Part shown: piece by piece, positions 49,813 through 58,099 of the stretch
How the letters are laid out: each line of letters begins with the position of its first letter
How positions within the stretch are numbered: position 1 is the first letter of the stretch
Assembly (NCBI RefSeq): GCF_000820005.1
Contig: NZ_CDBL01000086.1
Coordinates: 24,005-88,004, forward strand
Reading direction: 5' to 3'
Source of the DNA: Aeromonas piscicola
GTDB taxonomy: Bacteria > Pseudomonadota > Gammaproteobacteria > Enterobacterales > Aeromonadaceae
Length of the DNA: 64,000 nt
Notes under the pieces: generated by a model
Told to the model about the DNA's origin: nothing
Seen by the model: only the letters and a program-made list of their open reading frames with translations
Database searches by the model: none
Translations under genes and position numbers: made by a program

Positions 49813-51192
49813 ATGTTCCGCTCCTGTTTTTTACTGCTCTGCGCCCTGCTGCTGACACTGCCTGTCTCGGCCGCCCCCACGGCCGCCGTCTGCGTGGTCA
49901 AACACCAGCAACAGCTGCTGCTGGTGCAGGACAGGGTCTCCTCCCGCTACAGCCTGACCGGTGGTTACATAGATGCAGGGGAGACTCCCCGGCAGGCGGC
50001 ATTGCGCGAGCTGTTTGAAGAGACAGGTCTGCGCGGCCGGATCATCGCCGAGCTGGGACAATGGCAGCGGGCCGTTATATTTGCCTGCCAGACGCTGGAT
50101 CCCATCCGGGCGCAGACAGGCACGGGCTTCGTCTCCCTGCTGCAGGCCCCCAACCTGGGCGGCGAGATCCTCAACGCCAGGCTGATAGCCCCATCCCGGC
50201 TGCCTGATGCACAGCGCCGCTTTCCGGCGCAGCTCAATTGGCTGGCCCCCCAGCTGGCCGCCCTCCCCGACAGCCCTGTGCTGTGGCTACCGGATTTCAG
50301 CGGTGAAGGCAATGCTCTGCACCGGGCGGAAGTCCCGCTGATGCAACGCTTGCAGGGCTGGATCGGGGCCAGAGCGCCCTGGCTCGATGCCAGCAATCTG
50401 TTTGGTTCAGCCGCCTTTCAGCTTGCCCTGCTACCTTTGCTGCTACCGCTGCTGGGCTGGACCCGTCTGCGTCAGCTGTTGCTGGCCATGCTGACCCTCA
50501 CCCTGCTGGTCCAGCTAGCCAAAGAGGGCATAGGCTGGCCCAGACCCTTCCATCTCGATCCCGCGCTGGCGCACGGGAGTGCCCAGGGCTTTGGCATGCC
50601 GAGCGGTCACGCCGCCTCGGCGTTGCTGTTCTGGGGCCTGCTGATCAGGTGGTGCTGGCCCGCCAACCCCTGGCGCGGCGCCTCGCTGGCACTGCTGCTG
50701 GCGGCCCTGACCGGGCTGGCCCGGGTCTGGCTCGGCGTCCACTTCCTGTCGGATGTGGCGGCGGGATTGCTGCTGGGCACCCTGATGCTGACGATCCATC
50801 CCGGTTTGTCCGGTATGGCTGCCCGACCATGGATCTGGGGCGGGCTCACCCTCATCTGCACACTGGCCGCATGGTGGAGCCAATCCTCGGCGCTGGCAGG
50901 CCTGGCCATGTTCAACCTGGGTCTGACCCTCGGCATGCGGCTACCATTATCGCGGGAGCGGCAAAAACCCTGGTACACCCTGGCGATCACCCTGCTCGGC
51001 GGCCTGCCCCTCGGGGCGCTGCTGTGGGCGTTGCCATTCTGGCTGACCAGCTCCTGGCTCATCCTGCTCGGTCAGTGGCTACTCTATTGTTGCCTGGGGT
51101 TCTGGTTGAGCGCCGGCCTCTGGTGGATACTCTCACTCATGAACTCTGACCCGCTACCCAAGGGCTCCGGCCCCGACAAGGGATTGCTATGA
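49813..51192 (+). CDS. Exported Nudix hydrolase fused to a membrane PAP2 phosphatase
   Basis: 459 residues from the ATG at 49813. Signal peptide MFRSCFLLLCALLLTLPVSA. Nudix domain about 22-155 with a full Nudix box GGYIDAGETPRQAALRELFE and ETGL. From about 190 a multi-helix PAP2 domain with the three phosphatase motifs: KEGIGWPRP, PSGHAAS and RVWLGVHFLSDVAAG. Both active sites thus face the periplasm, where the PAP2 part may act on undecaprenyl or lipid phosphates and the Nudix part on a pyrophosphate substrate. Its end overlaps ydiK by 4 bases. Confidence 0.9.
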   Translation: MFRSCFLLLCALLLTLPVSAAPTAAVCVVKHQQQLLLVQDRVSSRYSLTGGYIDAGETPRQAALRELFEETGLRGRIIAELGQWQRAVIFACQTLDPIRAQTGTGFVSLLQAPNLGGEILNARLIAPSRLPDAQRRFPAQLNWLAPQLAALPDSPVLWLPDFSGEGNALHRAEVPLMQRLQGWIGARAPWLDASNLFGSAAFQLALLPLLLPLLGWTRLRQLLLAMLTLTLLVQLAKEGIGWPRPFHLDPALAHGSAQGFGMPSGHAASALLFWGLLIRWCWPANPWRGASLALLLAALTGLARVWLGVHFLSDVAAGLLLGTLMLTIHPGLSGMAARPWIWGGLTLICTLAAWWSQSSALAGLAMFNLGLTLGMRLPLSRERQKPWYTLAITLLGGLPLGALLWALPFWLTSSWLILLGQWLLYCCLGFWLSAGLWWILSLMNSDPLPKGSGPDKGLL

Positions 51193-52274
51193 ATATGAAA
51201 AAAGTGGACTTGGCCAAGATAACGCTGGGGGTACTGTTTCTCAGCATCCTCATCATCTCGTGCTTTATGGTACTGCGCCCCTTCCTGCCCGCACTGGTTT
51301 GGGCCACCATGATCACCATAGCCACCTGGCCGCTGATGCGGATGGCCCAGCGCCTGCTGTGGGGCAAGCGCGCCCTGGCGGCACTGGCGATGACCAGCAT
51401 ACTGCTGCTGATCTTCGTCATCCCGCTGTTCATGGCGCTGGCCAACGTGGCGGAGAAGGCGCCCATGCTGATCGAGCTGGGCACCACCATCAGCCATTCG
51501 CCGCCACCCGAGCTACTCTGGCTGCAGCAGATCCCGCTGGTGGGCACCAAGTTGTATGAGTTCTGGCAGCAGATCCTGGCGAGCGGTGGTCAGGTGCTGT
51601 TTACCAAGCTGGCACCCTATTTTGGCCAGACTGCCCGCTGGCTCGCCTCCCAGGCCGGCAACCTGGGCTTGCTGTTCGTCCACTTCCTGCTGACCGTTTC
51701 CATCTGCGGCCTGCTCTACCACTCGGGTGAGAAGGCAGCCGACGGGATCCGCCGCTTCGCCCACCGCCTGGCGGGGGAGCGCGGTGACAATGCCACAGTG
51801 CTGGCTTCCCAGGCGATCCGCGCCGTGGCCATGGGGGTAGTGGTCACCGCCCTGGTGCAATCTTCGGTGGCCGGGATCGGCCTGCTGATTGCCGGCATCC
51901 CCTACACCATGATCCTGGTGGTGGTGATGTTCCTGCTCATCGTGGCCCAGATCGGCCCCTTCCCTGTGTTGCTGGCCTGCGTCGGCTATCTCTACTGGAG
52001 CGGCGACACCACCTGGGGCACCTTCCTGCTGGTGTGGTCACTGCTGGCGGGCACCATGGACAACTTCCTGCGCCCCTTCCTGATCAAGCGCGGGGCGGAT
52101 CTGCCGCTCATTCTCATCCTGGTGGGGGTCATCGGCGGCCTGCTGGCGATGGGGATCATAGGTCTGTTTATCGGCCCGGTGGTGCTGGCGGTGGGTTACA
52201 CCCTGCTGGATGCCTGGATCAAGGAGGGTGACCAACCGGCGACCGCCGTTGTTGAGCCGCCCAAGGCGGAGTGA
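51189..52274 (+). CDS. ydiK: AI-2E/PerM-family membrane protein, YdiK type
   Basis: 361 residues, about eight membrane helices. The segments GDTTWGTFLLVWSLLAGTMD and GADLPLILILVGVIGGLLAM match E. coli YdiK closely. Family members move small molecules or ions (autoinducer-2 export and Na+/H+ antiport have been reported for relatives); YdiK itself is uncharacterised. The start overlaps the Nudix-PAP2 stop (ATGA), so the two genes are translationally coupled. Confidence 0.92.
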   Translation: MNMKKVDLAKITLGVLFLSILIISCFMVLRPFLPALVWATMITIATWPLMRMAQRLLWGKRALAALAMTSILLLIFVIPLFMALANVAEKAPMLIELGTTISHSPPPELLWLQQIPLVGTKLYEFWQQILASGGQVLFTKLAPYFGQTARWLASQAGNLGLLFVHFLLTVSICGLLYHSGEKAADGIRRFAHRLAGERGDNATVLASQAIRAVAMGVVVTALVQSSVAGIGLLIAGIPYTMILVVVMFLLIVAQIGPFPVLLACVGYLYWSGDTTWGTFLLVWSLLAGTMDNFLRPFLIKRGADLPLILILVGVIGGLLAMGIIGLFIGPVVLAVGYTLLDAWIKEGDQPATAVVEPPKAE

Positions 52275-52317
52275 CGATTCGGTAACAAGACGATTCAGCC
52301 ATCAATCGCTGATACCA

Positions 52318-52345
52318 AGAGCCGCCCATAAGGGCGGCTCTTTTG
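52318..52345 (+). terminator. Terminator of the Nudix-PAP2/ydiK operon
   Basis: AGAGCCGCCC / GGGCGGCTCTTTTG hairpin with a 4-base loop, 43 bases after the ydiK stop. Confidence 0.9.
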
Positions 52346-52363
52346 TTTATTACCGCCCCATGC

Positions 52364-52530
52364 CGGTTCGATTGGCGAAGCCTAATCGGACGATCGAGAT
52401 GCCGCTGCCCGGTTGTATCCATAAGTCAGCGGCAGCCTGCCAGAGCGGAAATGAGGGTGGCCGTTATCGCGGTAGAACCAAATTACGCGATCGTCCGATT
52501 ACACCTTGCTGCTAATCGGACGGGCTCTTT
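52364..52530. repeat. Nested dispersed-repeat structure with long inverted arms
   Basis: GGTTCGATTGGCGAAGCCTA followed by ATCGG at 52364-52389 is a hairpin unit also seen in diverged form at 18286-18311. AATCGGACGATCG at 52384-52396 pairs perfectly with CGATCGTCCGATT at 52489-52501, 92 bases apart, and CTAATCGGACGGGC recurs at 52511-52524. The arms could fold into one large stem. No gene lies within. Confidence 0.55.
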
Positions 52531-52534
52531 GACC

Positions 52535-52600
52535 GTTAACATTTGAATTCACCGGCCAGCGCGGCGTTTTGCACAGGCCCGGTGGAATGATTGGTTAGCG
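52535..52600 (-). other. attC-like imperfect palindrome after the cassette-like gene
   Basis: On the minus strand, outer arms CGCTAAC and GTTAAC(G) enclose six unpaired bases on each side (CAATCA / ATTTGA-like), then inner arms TTCCACCGGGCC and GGCCGGTGAA that pair except for one extra G, around an 18-base loop. R box, unpaired spacer, L box with an extrahelical base is the layout of integron attC sites. The core bases deviate from the strict GTTRRRY consensus. It begins 2 bases after the stop of the gene at 52603-53418. Confidence 0.5.
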
Positions 52601-52602
52601 CC

Positions 52603-53418
52603 TTATGCCAGCCTGATGCAAACCATGTTTGGATCTTGAATGGAGCAATATACTTTTCCATTTTGAGATAATTTGGCTTCGCCGATGACTAAAATGTATG
52701 CGCCTGAAAAGTCTTCCTCTTCGTTAATATTAAAGCGCTCACAAACCTGCAAGAACGAATTGTCGTCAATAACGAAGCTGATATTGCTTCTTCCGCCACT
52801 GTTTAGCCATGTAGTTCCATTTTGGTCTGTCACGGCATCAGACAGCATCCCCCAAAAACCCCTGACTAGATTTAAATGATCACGCTGAATTTCAAGAAGT
52901 GGAACGAAGAAATCGCGGGCTTGAATTTCGTTTCCTAGTACTTCAAGAACTTGATGAGAGCTTCTGAATGCAGGTGACTCAATTAGGGTACGGAGCAGGG
53001 AGCTAAGTCTACGATGCATGCGAGCATTGGTGGCCGCATTGTTACCGATGTGAATTCCTGCTCTAGCACCGCCTGGAATGGGGTTTAAGTTTGGCTCGGC
53101 GTGAACATGCTGCTGGGCGCCAAAAACAAGGTCAACAACAATTCTTTCACCAGGGTTATAAATTACATCCGTAATTTCGCCTTGGCCATGAACAGCTCGA
53201 GTTTCATCCAGTACAGACAGCGAACAATTTGGTTGATGAGGACGTGCTCCAAAGCATGCTGCACGCCCATTTCTGGTTGGCTTCCGAAAGAAAGCTGGGC
53301 CACCGCACTCTGGGCAAACAAGATTTCTTCTTTTCTCGCTTATGTCAGCAAGTGGCAATTGAGAAAATTGAGCTGATGTGTAGGTGTGGTTATCGAGTAT
53401 GCAAAGTGCAATATCCAT
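52603..53418 (-). CDS. Unknown protein with Cys-rich N-terminus, in a cassette-like setting
   Basis: 271 residues, AAGGAG 8 bases before the ATG. The N-terminal third holds CPECGGPAFFRKPTRNGRAA and two further Cys with a His (CFGARPHQPNC), which looks like a zinc-binding knuckle. The remainder is mixed alpha/beta with no motif I can name (LLRTLIESPAFRSSHQVLEV, SFVIDDNSFLQVCERF). Base composition is AT-richer than both flanks. Only about 37 bases of leader separate the start from an attC-like site, and its stop abuts another, as in integron gene cassettes. No function assigned. Confidence 0.78.
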   Translation of the reverse strand: MDIALCILDNHTYTSAQFSQLPLADISEKRRNLVCPECGGPAFFRKPTRNGRAACFGARPHQPNCSLSVLDETRAVHGQGEITDVIYNPGERIVVDLVFGAQQHVHAEPNLNPIPGGARAGIHIGNNAATNARMHRRLSSLLRTLIESPAFRSSHQVLEVLGNEIQARDFFVPLLEIQRDHLNLVRGFWGMLSDAVTDQNGTTWLNSGGRSNISFVIDDNSFLQVCERFNINEEEDFSGAYILVIGEAKLSQNGKVYCSIQDPNMVCIRLA

Positions 53419-53448
53419 GAGAAGACTCCTTCGGAATTGAGTATTTTT

Positions 53449-53518
53449 GCGCTAACAGTGATTAGATGGAAGGCGGTACCAATCCGTTATAGAGCCTTCC
53501 ATATAACTCCGGTTTGCC
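53449..53518 (-). other. attC-like imperfect palindrome before the cassette-like gene
   Basis: The inner arms ATGGAAGGC (53466-53474) and GCCTTCCAT (53494-53502) pair perfectly around a 19-base loop. Outside them are nine unpaired bases on each side, then GCGCTAAC (53449-53456) opposite GTTTGCC (53512-53518), which pair imperfectly. The edge next to the gene reads GTTAGCGC on the minus strand, the same core as at the other end of the gene. Confidence 0.45.
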
Positions 53519-53835
53519 GTGATCACCACGGAAAAATTCATTTTAAAGCACTGCATTTCCTACGACTCTAGTGTTGAACGCATACGCTCAACATTCTCCT
53601 TTGGCTCTACTTTTTGCCGCCGAGCAAAAATACACTTCCGGAGCGGTAATGGAAAGTGCCATCCGGCCTCCTCTTCATGAACAAGTCAGGAGTGTGATCG
53701 AGGTGACATCCATAAGACATCGTTGGCCAAGATGCGAAACGGTGGCGGGTTAGGGGCTTGTGGTTAACCAAAATGGGCGGAGTGAAATAACCCGGGGCGT
53801 GGCAACGCCCTAGGCTATCAGTGGGTAGATGAGGG
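53519..53835. other. Gap with a 20-base palindrome, a doubtful 37-residue frame and a terminator
   Basis: GTTGAACG, CATA, CGCTCAAC at 53573-53592 forms an almost perfect hairpin. A minus-strand frame 53607-53720 (MSYGCHLDHTPDLFMKRRPD...) codes for 37 residues but has no ribosome-binding site; it could be a remnant of another cassette. AGGGCGT / ACGCCCC near 53791-53812, followed on the minus strand by GGGTTATTT, is a likely terminator of the agmatine deiminase gene. Confidence 0.4.
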
Positions 53836-54969
53836 TCAGGCTGGCTGGTGGAGGGTGATGCAGTGAATGCCGCCGCCACCGGCGGCGACCGGGTCAATAT
53901 TGATCTGCACGATTTCGCGGCCGGGGTAGAGCTTGGCCAGCAGATCGTGGCAGTAGCGGTCGGCGGCCTTGTCCCCAAACTCGGGGGCAATCACGGCGCC
54001 ATTGATCGGCAGATAGTTGATATAACCGGCGGCAAAGTCGCGGCTGCGGCTAAAGCGGTTGTCCCGCACATCGAGCGGTGGCGGCAGCACATGCAGCTCC
54101 AGCTTGTTGCCGTCGGCATCGGTGGCCTGCTTGAGAATGGCCATATGCTGGCGGGTCACCTCGTAGTCGTGGGATGCCGGATCGTTGTCCCGATTGACCA
54201 CCACTACCCCGGGACGGACAAAGCGGGCGTAGAAGTCGACGTGGGCATCGGTGATGTCCTTGCCCTTGATGCCTGGCAGCCAGATGATTTTGCGCAGCCC
54301 CAGATTGGCTTTCAGCTCCGCCTCCAGTTGCGCCTTGCTTACCCCCGGGTTGCGGTTGCTGTTGAGCCAGCAGCTCTCGGTCATGATGGCAGTGCCGTTG
54401 CCATCCACCTCTATGCCGCCTCCCTCGCCAGTCAGCTTGCTCTGCAGATAGTGGGCATCCGCCTGCTTGCTGACCAGCTCGGCCACGCCCACATCCTGTT
54501 CGTGCTCCTGCTTGTCGCCCCAGCCGTTGAAGTTGAAATCCACCAGCCCCAGCTCCCCCTCATCGTTCTGGACGAAGACGCCGCCGGTATCCCGCAGCCA
54601 GATGTCGTCCAGCTCGGTGACGATAAAGCGGGTGTTCTGCTCACCACAGAGTTTGCGGGCCAGCACCTCCTCCTCTTCGCGACAGAGCACGCTCACCTTG
54701 GTGTAAGGGGTCATGGCTTTAACCAGCCGGCCTATGGTGGCCTGCACCTCCTTGTAATTGCGGCCCCAGATATCGGCGCTCGCGCCAAAGGCAACCCAGA
54801 CCCGAGTCTGAGACGCGGCCTCGTCCGGCATCTGGTAACGGCCAACCGCAGTGGCCTGGGAGCCAATAGGGGTAGCCACATTGGCAGCCTGCGCCCGTGG
54901 CAGGCTGCCCAGCCCGGCCAGGGCGCCGATGGCGGCCAGCTGTTTCAATACATGGCGTCGGGATGACAT
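53836..54969 (-). CDS. aguA: Tat-exported agmatine deiminase-family enzyme
   Basis: 377 residues. Twin-arginine signal SRRHVLKQLAAIGALAGLGS ending RAQA-A, so export to the periplasm is expected, unlike ordinary cytoplasmic AguA. Catalytic features of the guanidine-modifying fold: WLRDTGGVFV (Asp), GEGGGIEVDG (Glu), DAHVDFYARFV (His) and the nucleophilic Cys in GGGGIHCITL. Expected reaction: agmatine to N-carbamoylputrescine plus ammonia. A signal-bearing agmatine deiminase is known in Pseudomonas aeruginosa (agu2ABCA'). It is divergent from a LysR regulator. Confidence 0.9.
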   Translation of the reverse strand: MSSRRHVLKQLAAIGALAGLGSLPRAQAANVATPIGSQATAVGRYQMPDEAASQTRVWVAFGASADIWGRNYKEVQATIGRLVKAMTPYTKVSVLCREEEEVLARKLCGEQNTRFIVTELDDIWLRDTGGVFVQNDEGELGLVDFNFNGWGDKQEHEQDVGVAELVSKQADAHYLQSKLTGEGGGIEVDGNGTAIMTESCWLNSNRNPGVSKAQLEAELKANLGLRKIIWLPGIKGKDITDAHVDFYARFVRPGVVVVNRDNDPASHDYEVTRQHMAILKQATDADGNKLELHVLPPPLDVRDNRFSRSRDFAAGYINYLPINGAVIAPEFGDKAADRYCHDLLAKLYPGREIVQINIDPVAAGGGGIHCITLHQPA

Positions 54970-55131
54970 GGATGGCTCCTTCGGAGGCGGAACGACTCCG
55001 TATTGATGACAAAAAATAGGATATGAATGACAAGCGCTGTTAATCAGATCACGCTGAGTAATAGACTAGCCGCCGCGATGATGGCGGACAAACGATCGAT
55101 TTTCGGTATAAGTGATAAGCGGAGCTAATCA

Positions 55132-56043
55132 ATGATGTTCAAACACTGGCCTCCACTCAATGTGCTGCGGGGCTTCGAGGCAGCGGCCAGACTCGGCAGT
55201 TTTCATCAGGCGGCGCAGGAGTTGCACCTGACCCAGTCCGCCATCAGCCAGCAGATCCGCTCGCTGGAGGAGCTGCTTGGCCAGCCGCTGTTTCACCGGC
55301 AGGGGCGCTCGGTTGCGCTGACCGATGCGGGGCAGGATCTGCTGGAGACCACCCAGAGCGTGCTGTTGCAACTGGCGGTGGGGATCCAGCGGCTGGAGCA
55401 GTACCGCAAACCGAACCAGCTGGTGCTCAATACCAGCACAGCTATAGCCCGCCACTGGCTGCTGCCCCGGCTGGCCGACTTTCACCGCCTGCATCCCGAT
55501 ATCGATCTCTGGCTGTTTACCAGCGACGAGGTACCCGTCATGACCGAGCAGACCATAGATATCGCCCTGCGCTGGGATCTCGCCCCTCAGGCCGAGTGCC
55601 ACCACAGGGTACTGCTGGAGGACGCTCTGCTCCCCCTTGCCACTCCGGCCGTGCTGGCCCAACCCCCTGCGGAGCGCACCAGTCTCCATGGAGAGCGGGA
55701 GATGGATTGGCACCACTGGACGCTCAAAGGCGGGGAGGATCTGCAGTTGCAGACCCGGGGGCTCAACTTCTCCGATCCCGGCCTGCTGCTGGACGCGGCC
55801 GGCGCCGGGCTCGGCGTGGCGCTGGCGAGCGCTCTGCTGTCGGCTCCCGCACGGCAACAGGGCTTGCTGCTGCCGCTCTCCTCCCGCACGGTCAAGGGGC
55901 CACAGTGGAGCTGGCTGGTCCATCAGGAGAGCGAGAGCAGCCCTCAGTGCCGTGCCTTCTGCTGCTGGCTGGAGCAACAGTTTGCCCGCGCCGCGACCGA
56001 CCTAGACGGCATGGCATTGCCACCCTCTGAGGCAGGTCACTGA
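55132..56043 (+). CDS. LysR-family regulator (GcvA-like)
   Basis: 303 residues. HTH at about 20-40 (GSFHQAAQELHLTQSAISQQ), preceded by PPLNVLRGFEAAARL as in the GcvA/AmpR group. Effector domain about 95-295. Divergent from the agmatine deiminase gene with 162 bases between the starts, so it probably controls that gene. It ends 39 bases before dhaR on the same strand, so some read-through into dhaR is possible. Inducer unknown; agmatine or another polyamine is a reasonable guess. Confidence 0.88.
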   Translation: MMFKHWPPLNVLRGFEAAARLGSFHQAAQELHLTQSAISQQIRSLEELLGQPLFHRQGRSVALTDAGQDLLETTQSVLLQLAVGIQRLEQYRKPNQLVLNTSTAIARHWLLPRLADFHRLHPDIDLWLFTSDEVPVMTEQTIDIALRWDLAPQAECHHRVLLEDALLPLATPAVLAQPPAERTSLHGEREMDWHHWTLKGGEDLQLQTRGLNFSDPGLLLDAAGAGLGVALASALLSAPARQQGLLLPLSSRTVKGPQWSWLVHQESESSPQCRAFCCWLEQQFARAATDLDGMALPPSEAGH

Positions 56044-56082
56044 ATCTGCGGGGGGAGCGTGGTTAAATGACGGCTTCTCCTT

Positions 56083-58005
56083 TTGCCGGACATAGCTGTG
56101 ACCACGCCATCTGACCTCCAGCCGCTCCAGCCCTGGCCCGATTATCTGCAGGCCTCCTGGCTGCGCTGCGCCCACCAGACCAGCCCGACCCTTTGGCACC
56201 CGCCCCACAGCGCCAAGGGGCAAACCCTGCAGAGCCTGCGCCAGCGCAAACGGGATCTGCTCACCACAGGCGAGATGGCGCTGGAGGATCTCTACGAATT
56301 TATGGAGGGGCGCCCCTGCGCCCTGCTGCTCACCGACGAAAGCGGCTGCCTGCTGGCCCGCACCGGCCATCGCGAGACGCTGGCAGAACTGGAGGCGCTG
56401 GGCTTCGGGCTCGGCGCCTTCTTCAGCGAGGGGCGCATCGGCACCAATGCCATCAATCTGGCGGCGCTGGAGGGAGTACCGCTCTGCGTCAGCGGCCCCC
56501 AGCACTTCAATCAGACCCTCCATCCCTGGCACAGTTGCGCCAGCCCGGTTTACAACAGCAATGGCCGTCAGGTCGCCATCATCGCCCTGATCTGCAAGGT
56601 GGAGGAGGCTAGCGCCGGCGATCTGGCGCTCACCGTCAGCGCGGGGCGCGAGCTGGCCCATCTGCTGCAGATGGAGACCCTGATGCAGGAGTCCCAGCAC
56701 CACCTGAGCGAGCTTTACGCCCTGCTCGATGGCATGGATGACGGCGTGCTGGCCTGGGATCCGCAGGGTCGACTGCGCTACCTCAACGCGCTGGCGGCAC
56801 ACCGGCTGCGGCTCGATCCGGCGCTCTGTCTCGGTCAGCCGCTGGAGCAGCACCTGCTGCTGCCCCAGCGGTTGCAGCTGGCCATCAAGGGGCAGACGCC
56901 GCTCAGTCATGTGGAGGTGACGCTGGAGCGGCTCGGCGGGCAGGAGGGGGAGTTTATCAATGCGCTGGTGAGCCTCAAGCCGCTGCCGGGGCCGGAGGGG
57001 GTCAGCTTTATCGCCTTGCTGCATCCGGTCGATCGACTGCGGGCCATTCACCAGCTGCGCCAGACGGTGCCCGAGCTGTCGGCGCTGGTGGGGGAATCGA
57101 GCGCCATGCGCAAGCTGCTGCGCTATGCCCGGCAGGCGGCCCAGAGTCAGGGGCCGATCCTGCTGCGTGGCGAGGAGGAGGTGGGCAAGGCCCAGCTGGC
57201 GGAGGCGATCCACTTTGGCAGCGAACGGGCCGCCGGGCCGCTTATTACCCTCAACTGCAAGGCGCTGCCGAGCGAGCGGATGGCGCTGGAGCTGATGGGC
57301 TCCGACGAGGCGGGGCAGGAGCGGGCGGGCAAGTTCGAGCTGGCCCACGGCGGCACGCTGGTGCTGGAGCAGGTGGAGTGCCTCTCTGCCCCCATGCAGG
57401 CGGCGCTGCTGCAACTGCTCAAGACCGGTCGCATCCAACGTTTCGATTCGGCCCGCATCCTGCCGCTCAAGGTGCGGATCATCGCCACCAGCAGCGCCCC
57501 GCTGGAGCAACTGGTGCAGGAGGGGCAGTTCGGTCGCCAGCTGCTCTATGCCTTGCAGGCGTGCGAGCTGTGGCTGCCGGGGCTGCGGGAGCGCGCGGCG
57601 GATCTGCCGGGCCTGATCAGTCAGCAGCTAGGAGCGCAGGGGCGCGAGCCGGTGCGCCAGTTCAGTCCGGCGGCCCTCGATTGTCTGCTCGCCTATCCCT
57701 GGCCCGGCAATCTGGGGGAGCTGCGCAGCGCGGTCGAGCATGCGCTGCTTCATGCCGGTCAGGGGCTGATCCCGTCCGAGGCGCTGCCCGCCGCCATTCG
57801 TCACGGCTATCAGCTGGTGGCGGACGAGGTGGTGGGGCAACCGCTGCTCACCTTGGCAGAGCTGGAGCGCCAAGCCATTTTGCGCTGCGCCCACGCCTGC
57901 AAGGGGCAGGTGAGCCAGATGGCCCAGCATCTTGGCATCAGCCGCACCACCCTCTGGCGGCGGCTGAAGCTGCTCGAGATCGATCCCGCCGACTATCACG
58001 GCTGA
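56083..58005 (+). CDS. dhaR: DhaR, transcriptional regulator of the dihydroxyacetone kinase operon
   Basis: 640 residues as the longest frame from a TTG; a GTG at 56098 is an alternative start and neither has a strong ribosome-binding site. N-terminal GAF-like sensor about 60-200 (GFGLGAFFSEGRIGTNAINL), PAS about 205-315 (ALLDGMDDGVLAWDPQGRLR), AAA+ domain about 330-560 and Fis-type HTH at the end (QMAQHLGISRTTLWRRLKLL). Walker A is degenerate (GEEEVGKAQL) and the GAFTGA loop is missing, as in E. coli DhaR, which works with sigma-70. DhaK and DhaL bind the sensor and modulate it. Convergent to gldA. Confidence 0.94.
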   Translation: MPDIAVTTPSDLQPLQPWPDYLQASWLRCAHQTSPTLWHPPHSAKGQTLQSLRQRKRDLLTTGEMALEDLYEFMEGRPCALLLTDESGCLLARTGHRETLAELEALGFGLGAFFSEGRIGTNAINLAALEGVPLCVSGPQHFNQTLHPWHSCASPVYNSNGRQVAIIALICKVEEASAGDLALTVSAGRELAHLLQMETLMQESQHHLSELYALLDGMDDGVLAWDPQGRLRYLNALAAHRLRLDPALCLGQPLEQHLLLPQRLQLAIKGQTPLSHVEVTLERLGGQEGEFINALVSLKPLPGPEGVSFIALLHPVDRLRAIHQLRQTVPELSALVGESSAMRKLLRYARQAAQSQGPILLRGEEEVGKAQLAEAIHFGSERAAGPLITLNCKALPSERMALELMGSDEAGQERAGKFELAHGGTLVLEQVECLSAPMQAALLQLLKTGRIQRFDSARILPLKVRIIATSSAPLEQLVQEGQFGRQLLYALQACELWLPGLRERAADLPGLISQQLGAQGREPVRQFSPAALDCLLAYPWPGNLGELRSAVEHALLHAGQGLIPSEALPAAIRHGYQLVADEVVGQPLLTLAELERQAILRCAHACKGQVSQMAQHLGISRTTLWRRLKLLEIDPADYHG

Positions 58006-58044
58006 CGGTTATTAAGGCCGTTGCGAACCGCCCCGCAGCAAATG

Positions 58045-58074
58045 AAACGGCCCCGCAGTTGCGGGGCCGATTTA
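58045..58074 (-). terminator. Terminator between convergent gldA and dhaR
   Basis: AAACGGCCCCGCA / TGCGGGGCCGATTT, a strong stem with a 2-base loop 26 bases after the gldA stop. The tail is weak on both strands. Confidence 0.75.
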
Positions 58075-58099
58075 TATGGCAAGGTCAGCCGTGGCGCAG

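Noticed and set aside
53607..53990. A 127-codon minus-strand frame overlapping the agmatine deiminase gene
   Set aside because: Its first part is antisense-like read-through of the enzyme's 3' end in another frame. Only the last 37 codons lie outside, without a ribosome-binding site.
56083..58005. DhaR considered as an ordinary sigma-54 activator
   Set aside because: The GAFTGA loop is absent and the Walker A motif is degenerate, as in known DhaR proteins that act with sigma-70.
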